A stretch of 64,000 bases of DNA from Prorocentrum cordatum (lineage: Eukaryota; Sar; Dinophyceae; Prorocentrales; Prorocentraceae). Shown piece after piece: positions 40,957 to 52,200 of the stretch. The stretch spans positions 650,301 to 714,300 of the forward strand of contig CAUYUJ010019616.1 of NCBI GenBank assembly GCA_963575745.1, given 5' to 3'. Made by a program: the position numbers and the translations under genes. Positions within the stretch are counted from its first letter, which is position 1. Each line of letters starts with the position of its first letter. The notes beneath the pieces are model-generated. The model was not told where the DNA came from and did not search any database. It saw nothing but the letters and a program-made list of their open reading frames with translations.

Positions 40957-41080
40957 TGATGACCACACCGTGTGGTGAGTCGGTGGGGATTCGGGGTCAC
41001 CAGATCGTTTTTGGGACTCGGGTCGTTCTCCGAGGGCATCTTGGGCGACTGGGGCATCCGAGGTCCCAGAACCGTGTGTT
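40957..41080 (+). repeat. DR-2 copy 3
   Basis: GGTGATGACCACACCGTGTG, GTGAGTCGGTGGGGATTCGG, GGGACTCGGGTCGTTCTCCG and GGCATCCGAGGTCCCAGAAC match the other two copies. GTGAGGTCTTGGGGGATTTC follows, a word also near 27860. Confidence 0.82.
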
Positions 41081-41877
41081 GACGGACGGTGCGGTGAGGT
41101 CTTGGGGGATTTCGAGGCCACCGCACGGTCTGTCACCGCACCGTTTCGGGACTACAAGCAGTTCTGGGTTTCTGCCAACCAGTCCTCGGCGTTCAACACG
41201 CAGCTTTGCCCTGTTCGACTTCTTCCTTGTAGGGGTGCAATTGCCAACGGGCCTCGCGTATATGGGGTGACTGTCGCAAGCCCAAACGTTCCAAGTCGTG
41301 TTTCTTTTTCGCAACGTGGATCCCAGAGGTCTGGAACCTTTTCCTGGGACCCGCGTTTCTTCTAGGGTCGTTTTACCACGGCCCCCCTGGTTCGGCGAGG
41401 CCGAAAACCCCTCAGCGTGGTCTTCTCGCGACGAGGGTAGGTCGGGGGAGCCCTGAGATGGGACGTTGCAACCAAAATGCATCATCGCGAACAGTCACCC
41501 CCAGAGCATTGCACCCAATCTTTCTGCGTCACTTCTTCGAGCCCGATCGATCTGCGTCGAAGCGCAAACAAAAACACGTCAGGATCTCAGGGTCTTCTCG
41601 CGACGAGGGGAGGTCTTGGGAAGGTGGTTCTCCTGGAATGCTTTTTTTGATTGGATCCTAGCAAGTTCACATGTATGTCATTTCCCCCCCCCCCCCCCAC
41701 CCTCCCAAAGCTTGCGCGAAGCCCGGACTTCCTTTCGGGCCTCGCCGCGCCCCGCCGCCCCCCCCTGCTCCCCCCCACGCAGGCAAGCCTGCCAGAATCA
41801 TAAGCAACACGCTCTCCTGGCAGCTGTGCTTTCATGCGTGGCTTCTCCGCTCGGCGCAGGCTGCCGGCCCCCCCCCT
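41081..41877. other. Gene-free spacer
   Basis: It contains a C-run (41685-41700) and GC-rich spacer. No exon is supported. Confidence 0.5.
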
Positions 41878-41884
41878 CCGTAGA

Positions 41885-42045
41885 CTTAAGGCGGGCACGT
41901 CCCTCTACAGGAGGAATATCCGAAAATGGTCCAAACAACAGTCTGGGGACTATTTTTAAAGATTTTTGTTGCCATTTGGGGGCATGTTCTGCGTATTTGT
42001 TATTTTCGTCCAAAATCCCCCTGTAGGGGGACAGGCCCGACTTAA
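41885..42045. mobile_element. TIR-A element 6, 161 bp
   Basis: It runs from CTTAAGGCGGGCACGTCCC to GGGGGACAGGCCCGACTTAA. CCGTAGA is duplicated at 41878-41884 and 42046-42052 (7 bp exact; extending to 8 bp gives 7 of 8). The interior has CAGTCTGGGGACTATTTTTA. Confidence 0.88.
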
Positions 42046-42162
42046 CCGTAGAGCAGTTCGTGGCTGCTTTGGGGACTGGTCAGGGCCCCTCCCCCGAGTC
42101 TGCCTGCGCCACTGTGCCAGAGGCAGATCGACGGAGCCCCGAACCCCTCCCCTCGCAGGCCC

Positions 42163-42345
42163 AGAGGTTGACACCAACACCACGATCGGCGGTGTGCCTC
42201 CACCGAGGGATGAAGATCCCAATCTCGGAGCTGGTGGTAATACTCTGGCTTCCAAGGTGACCGAAATAGGACCACCCACACCGAAATCCAGGATCACCTT
42301 CCCCCTGCGGAGGCAACCCCCTGTTTTGGTGTTGGTGCCCCTCTC
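42163..42345. mobile_element. Diverged TIR-B relative, about 183 bp
   Basis: The inverted ends GACACCAACACCACGAT and TTTTGGTGTTGGTGCCC share the ACACCAACACCA core with TIR-B, and GAGCTGGTGGTAA lies inside. No convincing target duplication or splice sites were found. Confidence 0.5.
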
Positions 42346-42419
42346 CGGGCCTCCCACCCCCCCGTATCCGCACCCTTCGGCCAGGGGTCGAAACCCGGGC
42401 CCGGCAGCAACGCCCACCT

Positions 42420-42595
42420 GCCCGCTCCGAGGTGCGGCCCAGGCCACGCCGCCGGCCCCCGGCGGCGCGGGGCCACCTCCGGCGGGGGGCGGTCGTGCCC
42501 CTGGCCCGCCTGCCGCGCTCGAGGCGGGGCGGCGGTGGCAGCGAGCGCCAGCGGCCGTGGCGCGGGGGGGGCCCTGCGGCGCAGGTCGCCCCGGG
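42420..42595 (+). CDS. Possible exon (weak)
   Basis: A GC3-rich, Ala/Pro/Gly/Arg-rich stretch (including ALEAGRRWQRAPAAVARGG) lies between the TIR-B relative and the CCAGACGTGTTCGCG word that begins intronic DR-1 sequence elsewhere. Frame and borders are ambiguous because two frames are open. Confidence 0.22.
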
Positions 42596-43325
42596 AAGCC
42601 AGACGTGTTCGCGCCGCAGGGAATGCAGCGCGGCGGGAGGACTTCGGCGGTGTGGGGTTTTGCGGGGGCCTCCAGGTGGCTCCTAGTCTCGCCACGGCTG
42701 GCTCCTTTTCTGAAGTCCTGGCCAGAGCGCACCCGAGGACAGGTCGCCACGAAGCAGAACCCAAACATGCTGCGTCGTGCAAACAAAAAAACTTGCGTCG
42801 CGGTTTTTACCACGACGCCATCATGCCCACAGGCCCGCGTGTAAAAAATCGGCCCCTGGCTGGACCCGTCCCTGGGTGCGTGAATTTCGACGCGGATCCA
42901 GCGACGAAGCACCTCCTTCGATGCCGACAGACGTCCCAAAGACATCGATCTTCGATGCCTCGACCATTCGAAGCTCGACGACAAATCTGGTGGGTTTGCT
43001 TCCTGGTTTCCCGTGCCCTGGGGCCAGTTGTCCATCCTTCACCACCCACCAAACCACCCCAACCCAACCCGAAGGCTCAGATTTACCCTCGATTTCCAGT
43101 GGGGGGAGGGGGCGGGAAACATAGAAAAAACACATGTGGAACCCTTACCCCCCCCAACCCGAAATTCGGGTCTTCGGGTTGGGGTGGTAGGTGGTCTGGT
43201 AGGTAGTCCATCCTGGGTCGTTCTTCGACGGTCCCAGGGCCCGACGAGGGCCCCCATGATGCCGAAAACGGCCAGACAGCCTTCCGTCTCCGGGGGCCCT
43301 CGCGGGGCAAAACGGGATGTCAAGA

Positions 43326-43395
43326 AGGGGGAGGAGGAGGAGGAGGAGGAGAAACACTGTCTGGATCGAGGAGGAGGAGGAGGAGGATCGGGCGC
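43326..43395. repeat. GGA microsatellite
   Basis: GGAGGAGGAGGAG with an interruption; same class as others. Confidence 0.85.
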
Positions 43396-43559
43396 CAATC
43401 GAGGAGGGATGGGAGCAACGCTCGCCCAGTCTCATTCGGCAGTCGTCGTGCGCACGCGCACGCCCAGGGCGGGCCCGAGGTCCACGCCCAGTCTGCGAGG
43501 CCCAGGGCCGCGCCGCCACCACGCTCCGGGAAAAAGGGTCGGACTTCGGGGACCCCGCA

Positions 43560-43745
43560 CTGAAAACATCAGGATCTCGCGTGTCTGTGTGCGATGAGTT
43601 TCAATCCGGACGTGTGCCGTCGAATTCTGCCTCTGGGGCTCGTCGTCGGGCTCTGGGGCCATCAAGCACGGATCTGGAGCGGAAAAGGGGCCCAGGGGAG
43701 GGGGCGGGACTTCTGGGTCCGCGGATTGAGAACGTCACAGTGGTG
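43560..43745 (+). repeat. DR-1 copy (diverged)
   Basis: TTTCAATCCGGACGTGTGCC, TCTGGGGCTCGTCGTCGGGC, GGGGCCATCAAGCACGGATC and GAGGGGGCGGGACTTCTGG follow the family order with many changes. A further partial copy follows at 43785-43880. Confidence 0.65.
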
Positions 43746-43940
43746 GACGTCAGGGAGCGAGTCTTCGGTTTTGTCAGCTGTTCCTGGACCCCTCGGGGCC
43801 CGCCCCAGGCCCCAGCACTGTCAGCAGGACGGCTCGGGATGACGAGCTTGTCCTGGGCGGAGGCCGCTGGAGTCCAGGACCGATCCCCTTCCGGACCCGT
43901 CTCCTCCATCCCGGGCCTTCCAGATGAGGTCCGAGAAGAT

Positions 43941-44075
43941 GGGGTCGGAGGATCGCGCCGCAGTGCCGATGCTCCAGCGAAGCGGCTCGGTGCGGAGCCC
44001 GATTTTCGCCACGCCGGCGGCGGCGATGCATCGCCGACGTCGCCGATGCATCGCCGGTGCATCGGCGATGCAGCG
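43941..44075. repeat. DR-7 copy 2
   Basis: GGGGTCGGAGGATCGCGCC is identical to 13157 and is followed by GCATCGCCGATG words. Confidence 0.82.
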
Positions 44076-44102
44076 AGATCCACCGCCACCTTCTGCTTAA
44101 CG

Positions 44103-44265
44103 TTGAGTCGGGCCTGTCCCTCTACAGGAGGAATATCCAAGCATAGTTTTGAAAAAGTAGCCTGGGGACGATGTCTGGACTATGTTTGAGCGTGTTTCGA
44201 ATATGTTGGGGGTCTTTGTAATTTGTGCTGCAAAACCCCCTTGTAGGGGGACAGGCCCGACCTAA
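44103..44265. mobile_element. TIR-A element 7, 163 bp
   Basis: It runs from TTGAGTCGGGCCTGTCCC to GGGGGACAGGCCCGACCTAA. The flanks GCTTAACG and ACTTAGCG match at 6 of 8 bases. The interior has CCTGGGGACGATGTCTGGAC. Confidence 0.87.
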
Positions 44266-44539
44266 ACTTAGCGCGGACCCCGTGTGGGAGGCGTCTGCTC
44301 CTGCCCAGCAGGGGGTGTCGAGCCGCCGCCGCTGCCGCTGCAGCAGCGCGGCCCGCGGGCTCTCGGCGAGGCGAGGGCCGCGGCAGCTCCCGCAGCGCCG
44401 CGGGGCCTCGTCGAGGCGAGGGCCGCGGCAGTTCCGGCAGCGCCGCAGGGCCTGCGCCGCTGACGGTTCTCTCGCTGCTCTCTGTCCTCTCCGCTGCCCT
44501 CGCCCCTGCTCTCTTCCTCTCTGTTTATTTTTGTTTGTG

Positions 44540-44971
44540 TTCTCCCTCTCTCTCTCTCTTTCTCTCCACATATATACGTACATACATACGTGTCTCTAGC
44601 GATCGATCTGTCCATGGATCAATCTCTCTCCCTCTCTCCCTCTCTCTCTATCACTCTCTCTCTCTCTCTCTTTGGATCCGCCTGGGGGTCTGAGGTGGCC
44701 TAGCACTGCTTCCTGCCAGCAGGAAGGAGGGTGGGGGGGGGGCAGGTTCGAGGGTTTGGGTTCGAGAGGGTTTTTGCATTTTTCTGCTTCGGGGTCCGTT
44801 TTCGGAACCGGGACGGTCAGGAATGGATCCAGCGCGAAACATTTGCACCAAATGGACCCTTGGAGGGGTTTGGGGACCGATCTTGAATGGATATGGCTTC
44901 ATCCCCCCTCATGGCCGATGTCCTGGGGCCCCAAGCAGTTCAGACTCCCTCTTTTTGGTTCCCTCTTTTTT

Positions 44972-45014
<43 letters not shown>

Positions 45015-45190
45015 ATTTCATCATTCCTTTTTTGTTCCCCCTCTCTCTCTCTCTTTCTACATCTGTCCATCTCTCTCTCTCTCTCTCTGTCGCTCTCTCC
45101 ATCTCTGTCTCTCTGTCTCTTTCTTTATTTCTCTCTCTCTCTCTCTCTCTTCCTCTCTGTCTCTGTACTCCCTCTCTCTCTCTCTCCACT
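44540..45190. repeat. CT microsatellites flanking DR-3 copy 2
   Basis: (CT)n tracts at 44545-44570, 44620-44670 and 44965-45190 bracket DR-3 (44684-44930; GGTCTGAGGTGGCCTAGCAC, CCAGCAGGAAGG, GGACGGTCAGGAATGGATCC). Ser/Leu-rich frames here are repeat artefacts. A direct repeat CTCTGCATGGTC lies at 45190-45232. Confidence 0.88.
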
Positions 45191-45754
45191 CTGCATGGTC
45201 GGCGCGCCTCTTTCTCCACTCTGCATGGTCTGCGCGGTCCCGGGTGATCGTGGGTGTGCTTGCCGTGCGCGCCGAAAAAACAAAAATACAATCGGAGTTC
45301 TCTACGTCTTCACTGGTTGGCGGGCACACTGGGGGCACGATCCCTTGGGAATAATGACGTTTCAGATGCCTGCCGCGGTCAGGCTCGGCCTCTCTAGAGC
45401 GGCAAGCGGAGTAAGGAGGGGCACGAATCCTTAAACATCTAGTGTTCTAGTCGGAGTGATGGAGCGGGTTGGTGAAGTGGTGGCGGAGTGGTGGGAGTGG
45501 CGGTGGTGGTGGTAATCCTACCAGTGGACTTGTGACCTTGAATTGAACTCGCAGGATGAGGCCATGACGAGGGAGAGTGGGACTGATGGAGTGGGAAGCG
45601 CATGCAGTCGAAAGTGCTTGCAGGAGGAGGGAAAGAGGAGGATGATGCGGTCATCAACTTTGGCTAAGCGTGTTGCGCCGCAGGTTCTGGCACACCTTGC
45701 TTCGGCGCGACACGTTAACAACGTCATGGCCCCCGAACGTCAACGTTCTGTGCC

Positions 45755-45870
45755 TCTCGAAGCTTCCCGCTCCGCTGAGCGGAGGGGCACGATACCCGCT
45801 TGCAGGGCATAGCGTGCCGCATGGGCCACCGCCGCGACACGCTAAGCAAAGAATCCCGACCGTAGGACGT
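45755..45870 (+). repeat. DR-5 copy, uninterrupted
   Basis: CCGCTGAGCGGAGGGGCACG, GCTTGCAGGGCATAGCGTGC and GCGACACGCTAAGCAAAGAA. This is the reference for reading the split copy at 30471-30795. Confidence 0.78.
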
Positions 45871-46040
45871 TCTAGGAAAAGAAGAACCCAACTCAGGATG
45901 CGCGAAACAACTTGAGTGCTGGTGTGTGTTCCTTGGCGCGGCAGCTGGCAGCCCTTTGTGCGCGGACACGGGCGACACTGTTCTGCGTTGGTTCCTCCCG
46001 CGCTGCTTCGTTTCGCCACGCTGAAGGTGCCCGTGCCGTA

Positions 46041-46143
46041 GGGCGACGAGATCTATACATATCCCACCGCCGCTGGCCAGGCCCATCCTGGGCCCAGGAT
46101 GATCCTGGTCAGCGGCAGCGCATACGCAAGACCTCGTCGCCCC
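46041..46143. mobile_element. Solitary TIR-D hairpin, about 103 bp
   Basis: The outer ends GGGCGACGAGAT and CCTCGTCGCCCC are inverted. The middle GCCCATCCTGGGCCCAGGATG is a palindrome, and the flanks CGCCGCTGGCCAGG and CCTGGTCAGCGGCAGCG pair as well, so the whole element folds on itself. The arms of the 29232 intron are diverged copies of this unit. Confidence 0.8.
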
Positions 46144-46504
46144 ATGCCCTCGCGTTGCAGTACATGTGCTCGTTCCTTCTCGTTCTCATGCTTGTCCACC
46201 GCCTCTCCCTTCCTCCTTCCCCTCCGTCTCTTTGGGTTGCTCTGGGCTTGGCTCGCCTCCTGGGGTTTCCGGCGATCGCTTACTTACTGTCGGATTGGGG
46301 TTTGGGCGCCTTTGGCGCATGTGGGCCGCGTGGCAAGAGTTCTCCCGTTGTCTTTCTTTGTGGGTCCCCTCCCAGGCCCATCCTTTTTGGTTTCCCATCA
46401 TGTCCCTCCTCCTCGCCCCGATCACCCCTTCCCCACCTCAGCCTTTCCCCCCCTCCTCCCCCCCTTCTCTTTAGGACGGCATGCTACAAGTGTTGAGTCC
46501 AGAA

Positions 46505-46900
46505 GGTCCCTTCCCTTGCGCCTGCACAGCAACGCTGAGGCGCGAACTGCGTCAGTCCTCGCCCCTACCTCTCTTCCGCCCGCCCCATCTTGTTAGCCAT
46601 GCCTCCATACACGTCCCCCCCTCCCTTGCGCTCGCACCGTGACGCTGAGGCGCGAACTGCGTCAGTCTCCCGCTCCCTCCCTTTCGCCGGCCCCCTCTTG
46701 TTGGCCCTTCCCACATACATCCACCCCTCCCTTGCGCCCGCACCGCGACGCTGAGGCGCGAACTGCATCATTCCCCCCCCCCCCCACCCCCCACTGATCC
46801 GCCTCCCATTGTTTGCCCATCCCCCCCACGTCCCCCTCGTCCTTGTGCTCGCAGCGCGACGCTTCGGCGCGAACTGCGTCAGTCTCCCGCTCCCTCCCTT
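46505..46900 (+). repeat. Tandem repeat, about 106-111 bp x 4, upstream of an exon
   Basis: GACGCTGAGGCGCGAACTGC with TGCGCYCGCACCG before it recurs at about 46518, 46627, 46733 and 46844. CT-rich DNA with CCCTCCCTTGCGC separates them. The last unit runs into the polypyrimidine tract of the acceptor at 46929. Confidence 0.88.
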
Positions 46901-46929
46901 ACGCTTCCCCCCCCCTCCCCCCCCGCCAG

Positions 46930-47001
46930 GACTGCGGGCAGCTGATGGCGCTCCGCTCCGCCGCCGAGGCGCGCATCGCGCAGCTGGAGAAGCGGCTGCA
47001 G
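46930..47001 (+). CDS. Predicted 72-bp exon: coiled coil
   Basis: A long C/T tract and GCCAG precede 24 codons: DCGQLMALRSAAEARIAQLE then KRLQ, followed by the donor GTCCCG. Phase 0 at both ends. The LRSAAEARIAQL heptads resemble LRSAADRALRDL in the next exon at 55204. Repeat structure shared by two consecutive exons supports one gene. Confidence 0.62.
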
Positions 47002-47099
47002 GTCCCGAATCCCGCGAGCGAGCTCGCGGAATACGGGTTACCTCGAGGAGGGCTTCTGTCGCAAAGCACAAATAACCTCATGCCCGTGAGAATAAACAC

Positions 47100-48240
47100 T
47101 AGGGGATAATAAAGTTCGGGGTTCAGGGAGAGATAATAAAAGTAGCCCAGCAGACCTCAGCATAATCTCGAAGTAAGAGATGATCAAGAGGAGACCAAGC
47201 CGAGCACGTTTTGAGACATCCTTGGCGTTTAGTTTTCATAGAAATATCCTCAACAATGGCTTATCTCTCATGAAAATTGTTTTTTGTAAGTGCTCGTGTA
47301 GGGTAGCTCATGTGCCTCAATTTCCATGGATAATCAAACCCAGAGATAAAAAAGTTCAGGCGAGCGTGGGGACAGAGAGAAATTTAAAAGAAGAGTACAG
47401 TAGAAGAATAATAAGAAATAAGAAGAAGAGGATAATAAGAAGAGGACGAAGAAAGGAAAAATCCAAAGTTCCAAATCTATCAATTTTAATTGACAAACGC
47501 TTTATGAAAATTGATGTTTTTAAGTGCTCGTGTAGGGTAGCTCATGTGCTTCATTTTCCATGGATAATCAACCCCAGGGATAAAAAAGTTCAGGCGAGCG
47601 TGAGGACAGATAGAAATATAAAAGAAGAAGAGGAAAGTAGAATAATAATAAGAACATTGCTCGTTTCGTTTGAGTCTGCCTCCCAAAATTATTGGTTTCG
47701 CTTGACACATCCTGAAAAAGTGTGATCGCTTCGCTTGATGTTGCTATATCAACATCGCTTGATGTTGCTATCTCAACATAGCGTTTCGAGGTGATAATGA
47801 AGTTCGGCCTCAGCGCTCGCCGCCCAATTTGAATTTTGTATAGGGCGACGATAATCAACTCTAAACACTGAAGGGGGGGTCCCTTTATTATCATCGGCAT
47901 GCGGTTAAAGAAGAAGGCCTTATTCGAGGTACCCCATGACTTGTCTTATTTTATATTTATATAAATATACATTTACGTACACGTATGATAATACATATAC
48001 ACAGCCACAGCTATATACACACACTAGTAGCACACATTCTTTCAAACATAATTAGTAGTATGGTATTTCTATGCATTATATTAATATCAGTAATAAGATT
48101 AGCACTGATACTACGATCATACATAGTATGGTTAAGACTACGAATAGCACCCATAACAATCTGATGACACGAATAATTATTCATAATAATAGCACTAATA
48201 ACACGAATGAGAATTATCCTAGCGAGGGACACGACCATAC
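47100..48240. other. AT-rich island
   Basis: The region is strikingly A/T-rich compared with the rest of the window, with AATAATAAGAAG and ACGAATAATTATTC words and few CpG. It contains a tandem pair (47285-47400 and 47517-47635; AAGTGCTCGTGTAGGGTAGC, then ATGGATAATCAA, then AAAAAAGTTCAGGCGAGCGT). The frame through the pair is open for 181 codons and repeats KCSCRVAHV and FPWII, but composition follows the DNA. No organellar gene was recognised, so its origin is open. Confidence 0.6.
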
Positions 48241-48284
48241 GCAAGTGTGAGAACCGCAGGGCATGTGGGACGAATCAAGGGGAA

Positions 48285-48545
48285 TTCCCAATGGGGCCAC
48301 GAACCGTGTGAGGGGTGCGCCAAAATGGGGCGGGGACGCCATGCGAACCCTGCCACTGGGGCCTTCGGTGGAGCTCCCTGTGGGGCCACGGACCGTGTGA
48401 GGGATGCGCCAAAATGGGGCGGGGTCGCCATGCGAACCCTGCCACCGGGGCCTTCGGTGGAGCTCGCTATGGGGCCACGAACCGTGTGAGGGATGCTCCA
48501 CAACGGGGCCTTGCCGCCATGCGAACCCTGCCACTGGGGCTTTCG
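48285..48545 (-). repeat. Minisatellite, about 90-98 bp x 3 (inverted relative at 56845)
   Basis: GGGGCCACGRACCGTGTGAG, GCGCCAAAATGGGGCGGGG and CCATGCGAACCCTGCCACYG recur three times. The reverse complement of this unit forms the array at 56845-57330. Confidence 0.88.
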
Positions 48546-48639
48546 GTCTTGAAGCTGTCCTCTCCACTGCTCGTGCAAACGTCCCACCCTCCCACCCGCA
48601 ACTTGGTCGCAAGACCTCTTAAGACCGTGACGGGAGGTA

Positions 48640-49143
48640 CCAAATGGCACTTGGCAACGACACCGACGACGACAGCGACAAAGACGACGACGACGCCGCC
48701 GACAGCGACTGCAACGACACCGACGACGTCTCCAACGACTTTGACGACGACGGCAACGACGACGACGACGATGACGACGACGACGAGGACGATGACGACG
48801 ACGACGGCGACGTCGCCAACGAAGACGACGACGACGAGGGAGGGGGGAAGACAACGACGGGGACAACGACGACAACGACGAGGGAGGAGGGAGGACGGCG
48901 ACGACGCGAACGACGAAGAAGGAGGGAGGACGGCGATGCCGACGACGACAACGACGAGGGAGGAGGGAACACGACGACGATGACGACGACGGCGATGAAG
49001 TAGGAGGGACGACGACGAGACGCCGACGACGGACGACGACGACGAGGGAGGAGGAAGAACGACCACGGCGACAACGACGACGGATACGACGACGACGCCA
49101 AAGAGGACGACAACGACGACGAAGACGACGAGGAAAGACAGCG

Positions 49144-49178
<35 letters not shown>

Positions 49179-49210
49179 GGGGGGAGGGAGGACGACGACG
49201 ACGACGCAAG
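48640..49210. repeat. GAC/ACG-rich degenerate microsatellite
   Basis: GACGACGACG units with GAGGGAGGAGGG interruptions run for about 570 bp. Poly-Asp, Thr and Arg frames are artefacts. Confidence 0.9.
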
Positions 49211-52200
49211 AGCGCGTTCGTACGCTTTTGTTGAAAATCCGCGTTGCGAGACCGTGTGTTTTTATATGTTTTCTGGACACTCCATTTTGAGATTCCTCCG
49301 GAAACTAATTTGTTTTCAAGGAATTTGACATGCGCGCGCGACGACGCGCGCGCGGGCACTTCGTCCAATTTCTTGCAGAACATTCTCGCGACGGCACGCG
49401 CGCAAGTGCGTTCGAAAGATTTTGACATGCGCGCGCAAAGCCCGTTTGGTAGTATAGTTTGTGAAAATATTGAAAACCTATGGTTTTTTGAGTTTTCGCA
49501 AGAGCGCGCACGTAAGCGTTTTTAGACAACCAGTGTTGAACAGCAATTTGTTTGTGTATGTTTCTTTTGACACTCGATTTTGAAAGCCTTCGTAAACCGA
49601 AGGATTTCGGCATGCGCGCGCGACGACGCGCGCGTGCGCAAGGGTTATTTGGAAACATATGAATTTTTTATACACGAGTGTGCGACATACATACTTGTGC
49701 AGAGGATGGCGGGGGGGGGCGATACCGGTTGGGCTGGGATACTCACAGACAGGATTGACATTTGGTAAGAATCCGATGTGTTTTGCATCGGTTCCGGGGG
49801 GTCTTTACCCCGGGGGGGGGAGGGTGGTAGATTTTTTCATTAGAAAGGAGAATCAATCGTTTGCTCAACTTGCAATGGTCCACTCCACTGCTCGCGCAAA
49901 CACCCCGCCCACCCACCCGCAACTTGGTCTGCAAACTCCAAACGGAAGCCATTGCGATGAGTGCTTGGCGTTGGCTGGTGCATTCCTGCGGCCGCGCATG
50001 CTCGCGCGCACAGCGGCCAGCTAGTTTGGCGCAACCGACGCGACAGCGATGGCGCTGTCGCTCGGCACATTCCAGCGGGCGCTTCAGTGCGAGTCGGCGA
50101 CTTGGGCGGGCGGAGTATCATGGCAACGACGACCACGGTAGACACGATGATGATAGTAGCGATGCTGGTGACGATGCTGACAGCGACGACGGGGCAGCTA
50201 GTGACGGCGCCGATGCTGATCACGCCGACGACGATGACGGCGTCTTCGCGTCGGAAATGCAGTTTTTGGGAGGAGTTCGAAATGCGCGCGCGGCAGACGC
50301 GCGAGAGTGGCCCGCATAGTGTTATTTGACACGGATCGTGCAACCCCAGCACGCGCGCAATGGCGTCCGCACGATTTCGACACGCGCGCACGCGAAGCCC
50401 GTTTGGTAGCATGTTTGGAAGATGTTGGGAAACTTATGGCTTCCCGCAAGAGTTCGCAGGAGCGCGCAAGCTATTCTTGAAATCCGCATTGCGAAACCTC
50501 GGTTTCTTCCAATGTTGAATTGGACACCCGATTAAACACATCTTCCGTAACCGAAGGTTTTGAAGGATTGCGGCATGCGCGCGCGACGACGCGCGCGTGC
50601 GCTTCGTCCAATTTTTGGCAAGGCATGTTTGAAAATTTCTGGTTCATGATAAACGAGTGGTTCGCGTTGTATGTTTTGGAGAGGCGGGGGGGGGGGCGAT
50701 GCCGGTTGGGCTGGGATAGTATGAACTCACAGCTAGGACGGGCGACGGGGCAGAATCATACGCAAATTGTTACACGAAAAAGTGAAGATTTAATCTTGGG
50801 GGGGAAGGGCGGCAGAACCCATTCTTCTTTAAGAACGGAGAATTGTTAACAAAACGAGCTGACGCAGCCCATGCCCCGGCAAACATCCCACCCACCCACC
50901 CACGACTTGGCGTGCAAAACCCATGCGGCGGCGATTGCGATGCATGTATGGCGTTGGCTGGTACATCCCTGCGGCCGCGCCAACCCAAGCGCGCGGGCGC
51001 AGCGGCCAGGTAGTTTGGCGCGACCGACGCGGCCGCGGCGGCGCTGACCGCTAGGCGCGCCCCAGCGGGCACTTCAGCGCGAGCGGGTGACTTGGGCAGG
51101 CGCGGTATCACGGCAATGTTGACAACGATAGACACGATTATGATAGCGATGCTGGGGGCGACGTTGGTAACGACGAAGGCGCGGCCAGCGACGGTGCCGA
51201 TGCAGATCGCGCCGGCGACGACGACGGTGTCCTCGCGGCGGCGGTGGAGATTTTGGAATGAGTTCGGCATGCGCGCGCGGCCGACGCGCGAGAGTGGCCC
51301 GCGCGGTGTCATTTGACGCGGATCGCCCCCCCCCCCCCCAGCACGCGCGCGCGCGGGCGCGCGAACGATGTCGGCGTGCGGCGCGAGAGGCCCTGTTGGC
51401 AGAATTCCATGTTCATGTTGAAACCGATGTTTTCTTCAAAGATTCTGCAAGTGCGAGCGCGCGCTTGCTTGAAAACGGACGTTGTGGAACTGTATGCGCG
51501 CGTGCTGTTTGGAGACTCAGTTTTGACATCGGTGCGACAACGCAGGTATTTGACGGATTTCGGCACGCGCGCTCGACAACGCGCGCGCGTGCACTTCGTT
51601 TTTTTTTTTTGTTGCAAAGATTTCTCGCGACTGCGCGCGCGCGAGGGCGTTCGAGCGATTTCGACGCGCGCGCGTAGCCCCTGTGGCAGCATGTTATAGA
51701 CATGTTTTGTTTGTTGTATATAAAACCATTGCAAACATAGAAATCATGGCGTTATTAAACTCGCAGGAGCGTGCGCATAAGCTTCTGTTGCAGACCCCTG
51801 TTGCGACCTCATGTGGTTTCATTTGTATTTTGGTCGCTCGATTTTGAAACCCTTGCGAAACCTAAGGTTTTCGAATGATTTCGGCGTGCGCGCGCAACCA
51901 CGCGCTCGCGTGCACTTCGTCTTCTTCTGGCAGGGATCCCTGAAAACTGATGGATTTTGATGCGCGAGTGCGCGCGCATATTTATTGTGGCAGAGGACGA
52001 GGGGGGGGCGATGCCAGCCTGGCTGGGATGGCATGAGTTCATACTTGGGATAGACGACGGGGCAGAGCCGCACGCAATTTGCAACGCGAAAAAGGGGCGC
52101 CGATAATCTCGGGGGCGCGGGCAGGGTTTTTTATATTAAAAAAAGAGGGAGGGAGAATCCACGCGGTGCTACTTGCGAAATGCAATGCAGCGCGCGCGGT

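Noticed and set aside
44887-45354. Ser/Leu-rich frames, also at 55060-55842 and 56078-56677
   Set aside because: CT microsatellites; no membrane-protein pattern beyond the repeat.
47180-47725. 181-codon frame in the AT-rich island as a gene
   Set aside because: It spans a tandem DNA duplication, composition follows A/T content, and no domain is recognised.
48285-48545. CRISPR-like regular repeats
   Set aside because: Units are about 95 bp with no unique spacers, in eukaryotic nuclear DNA; it is a minisatellite.
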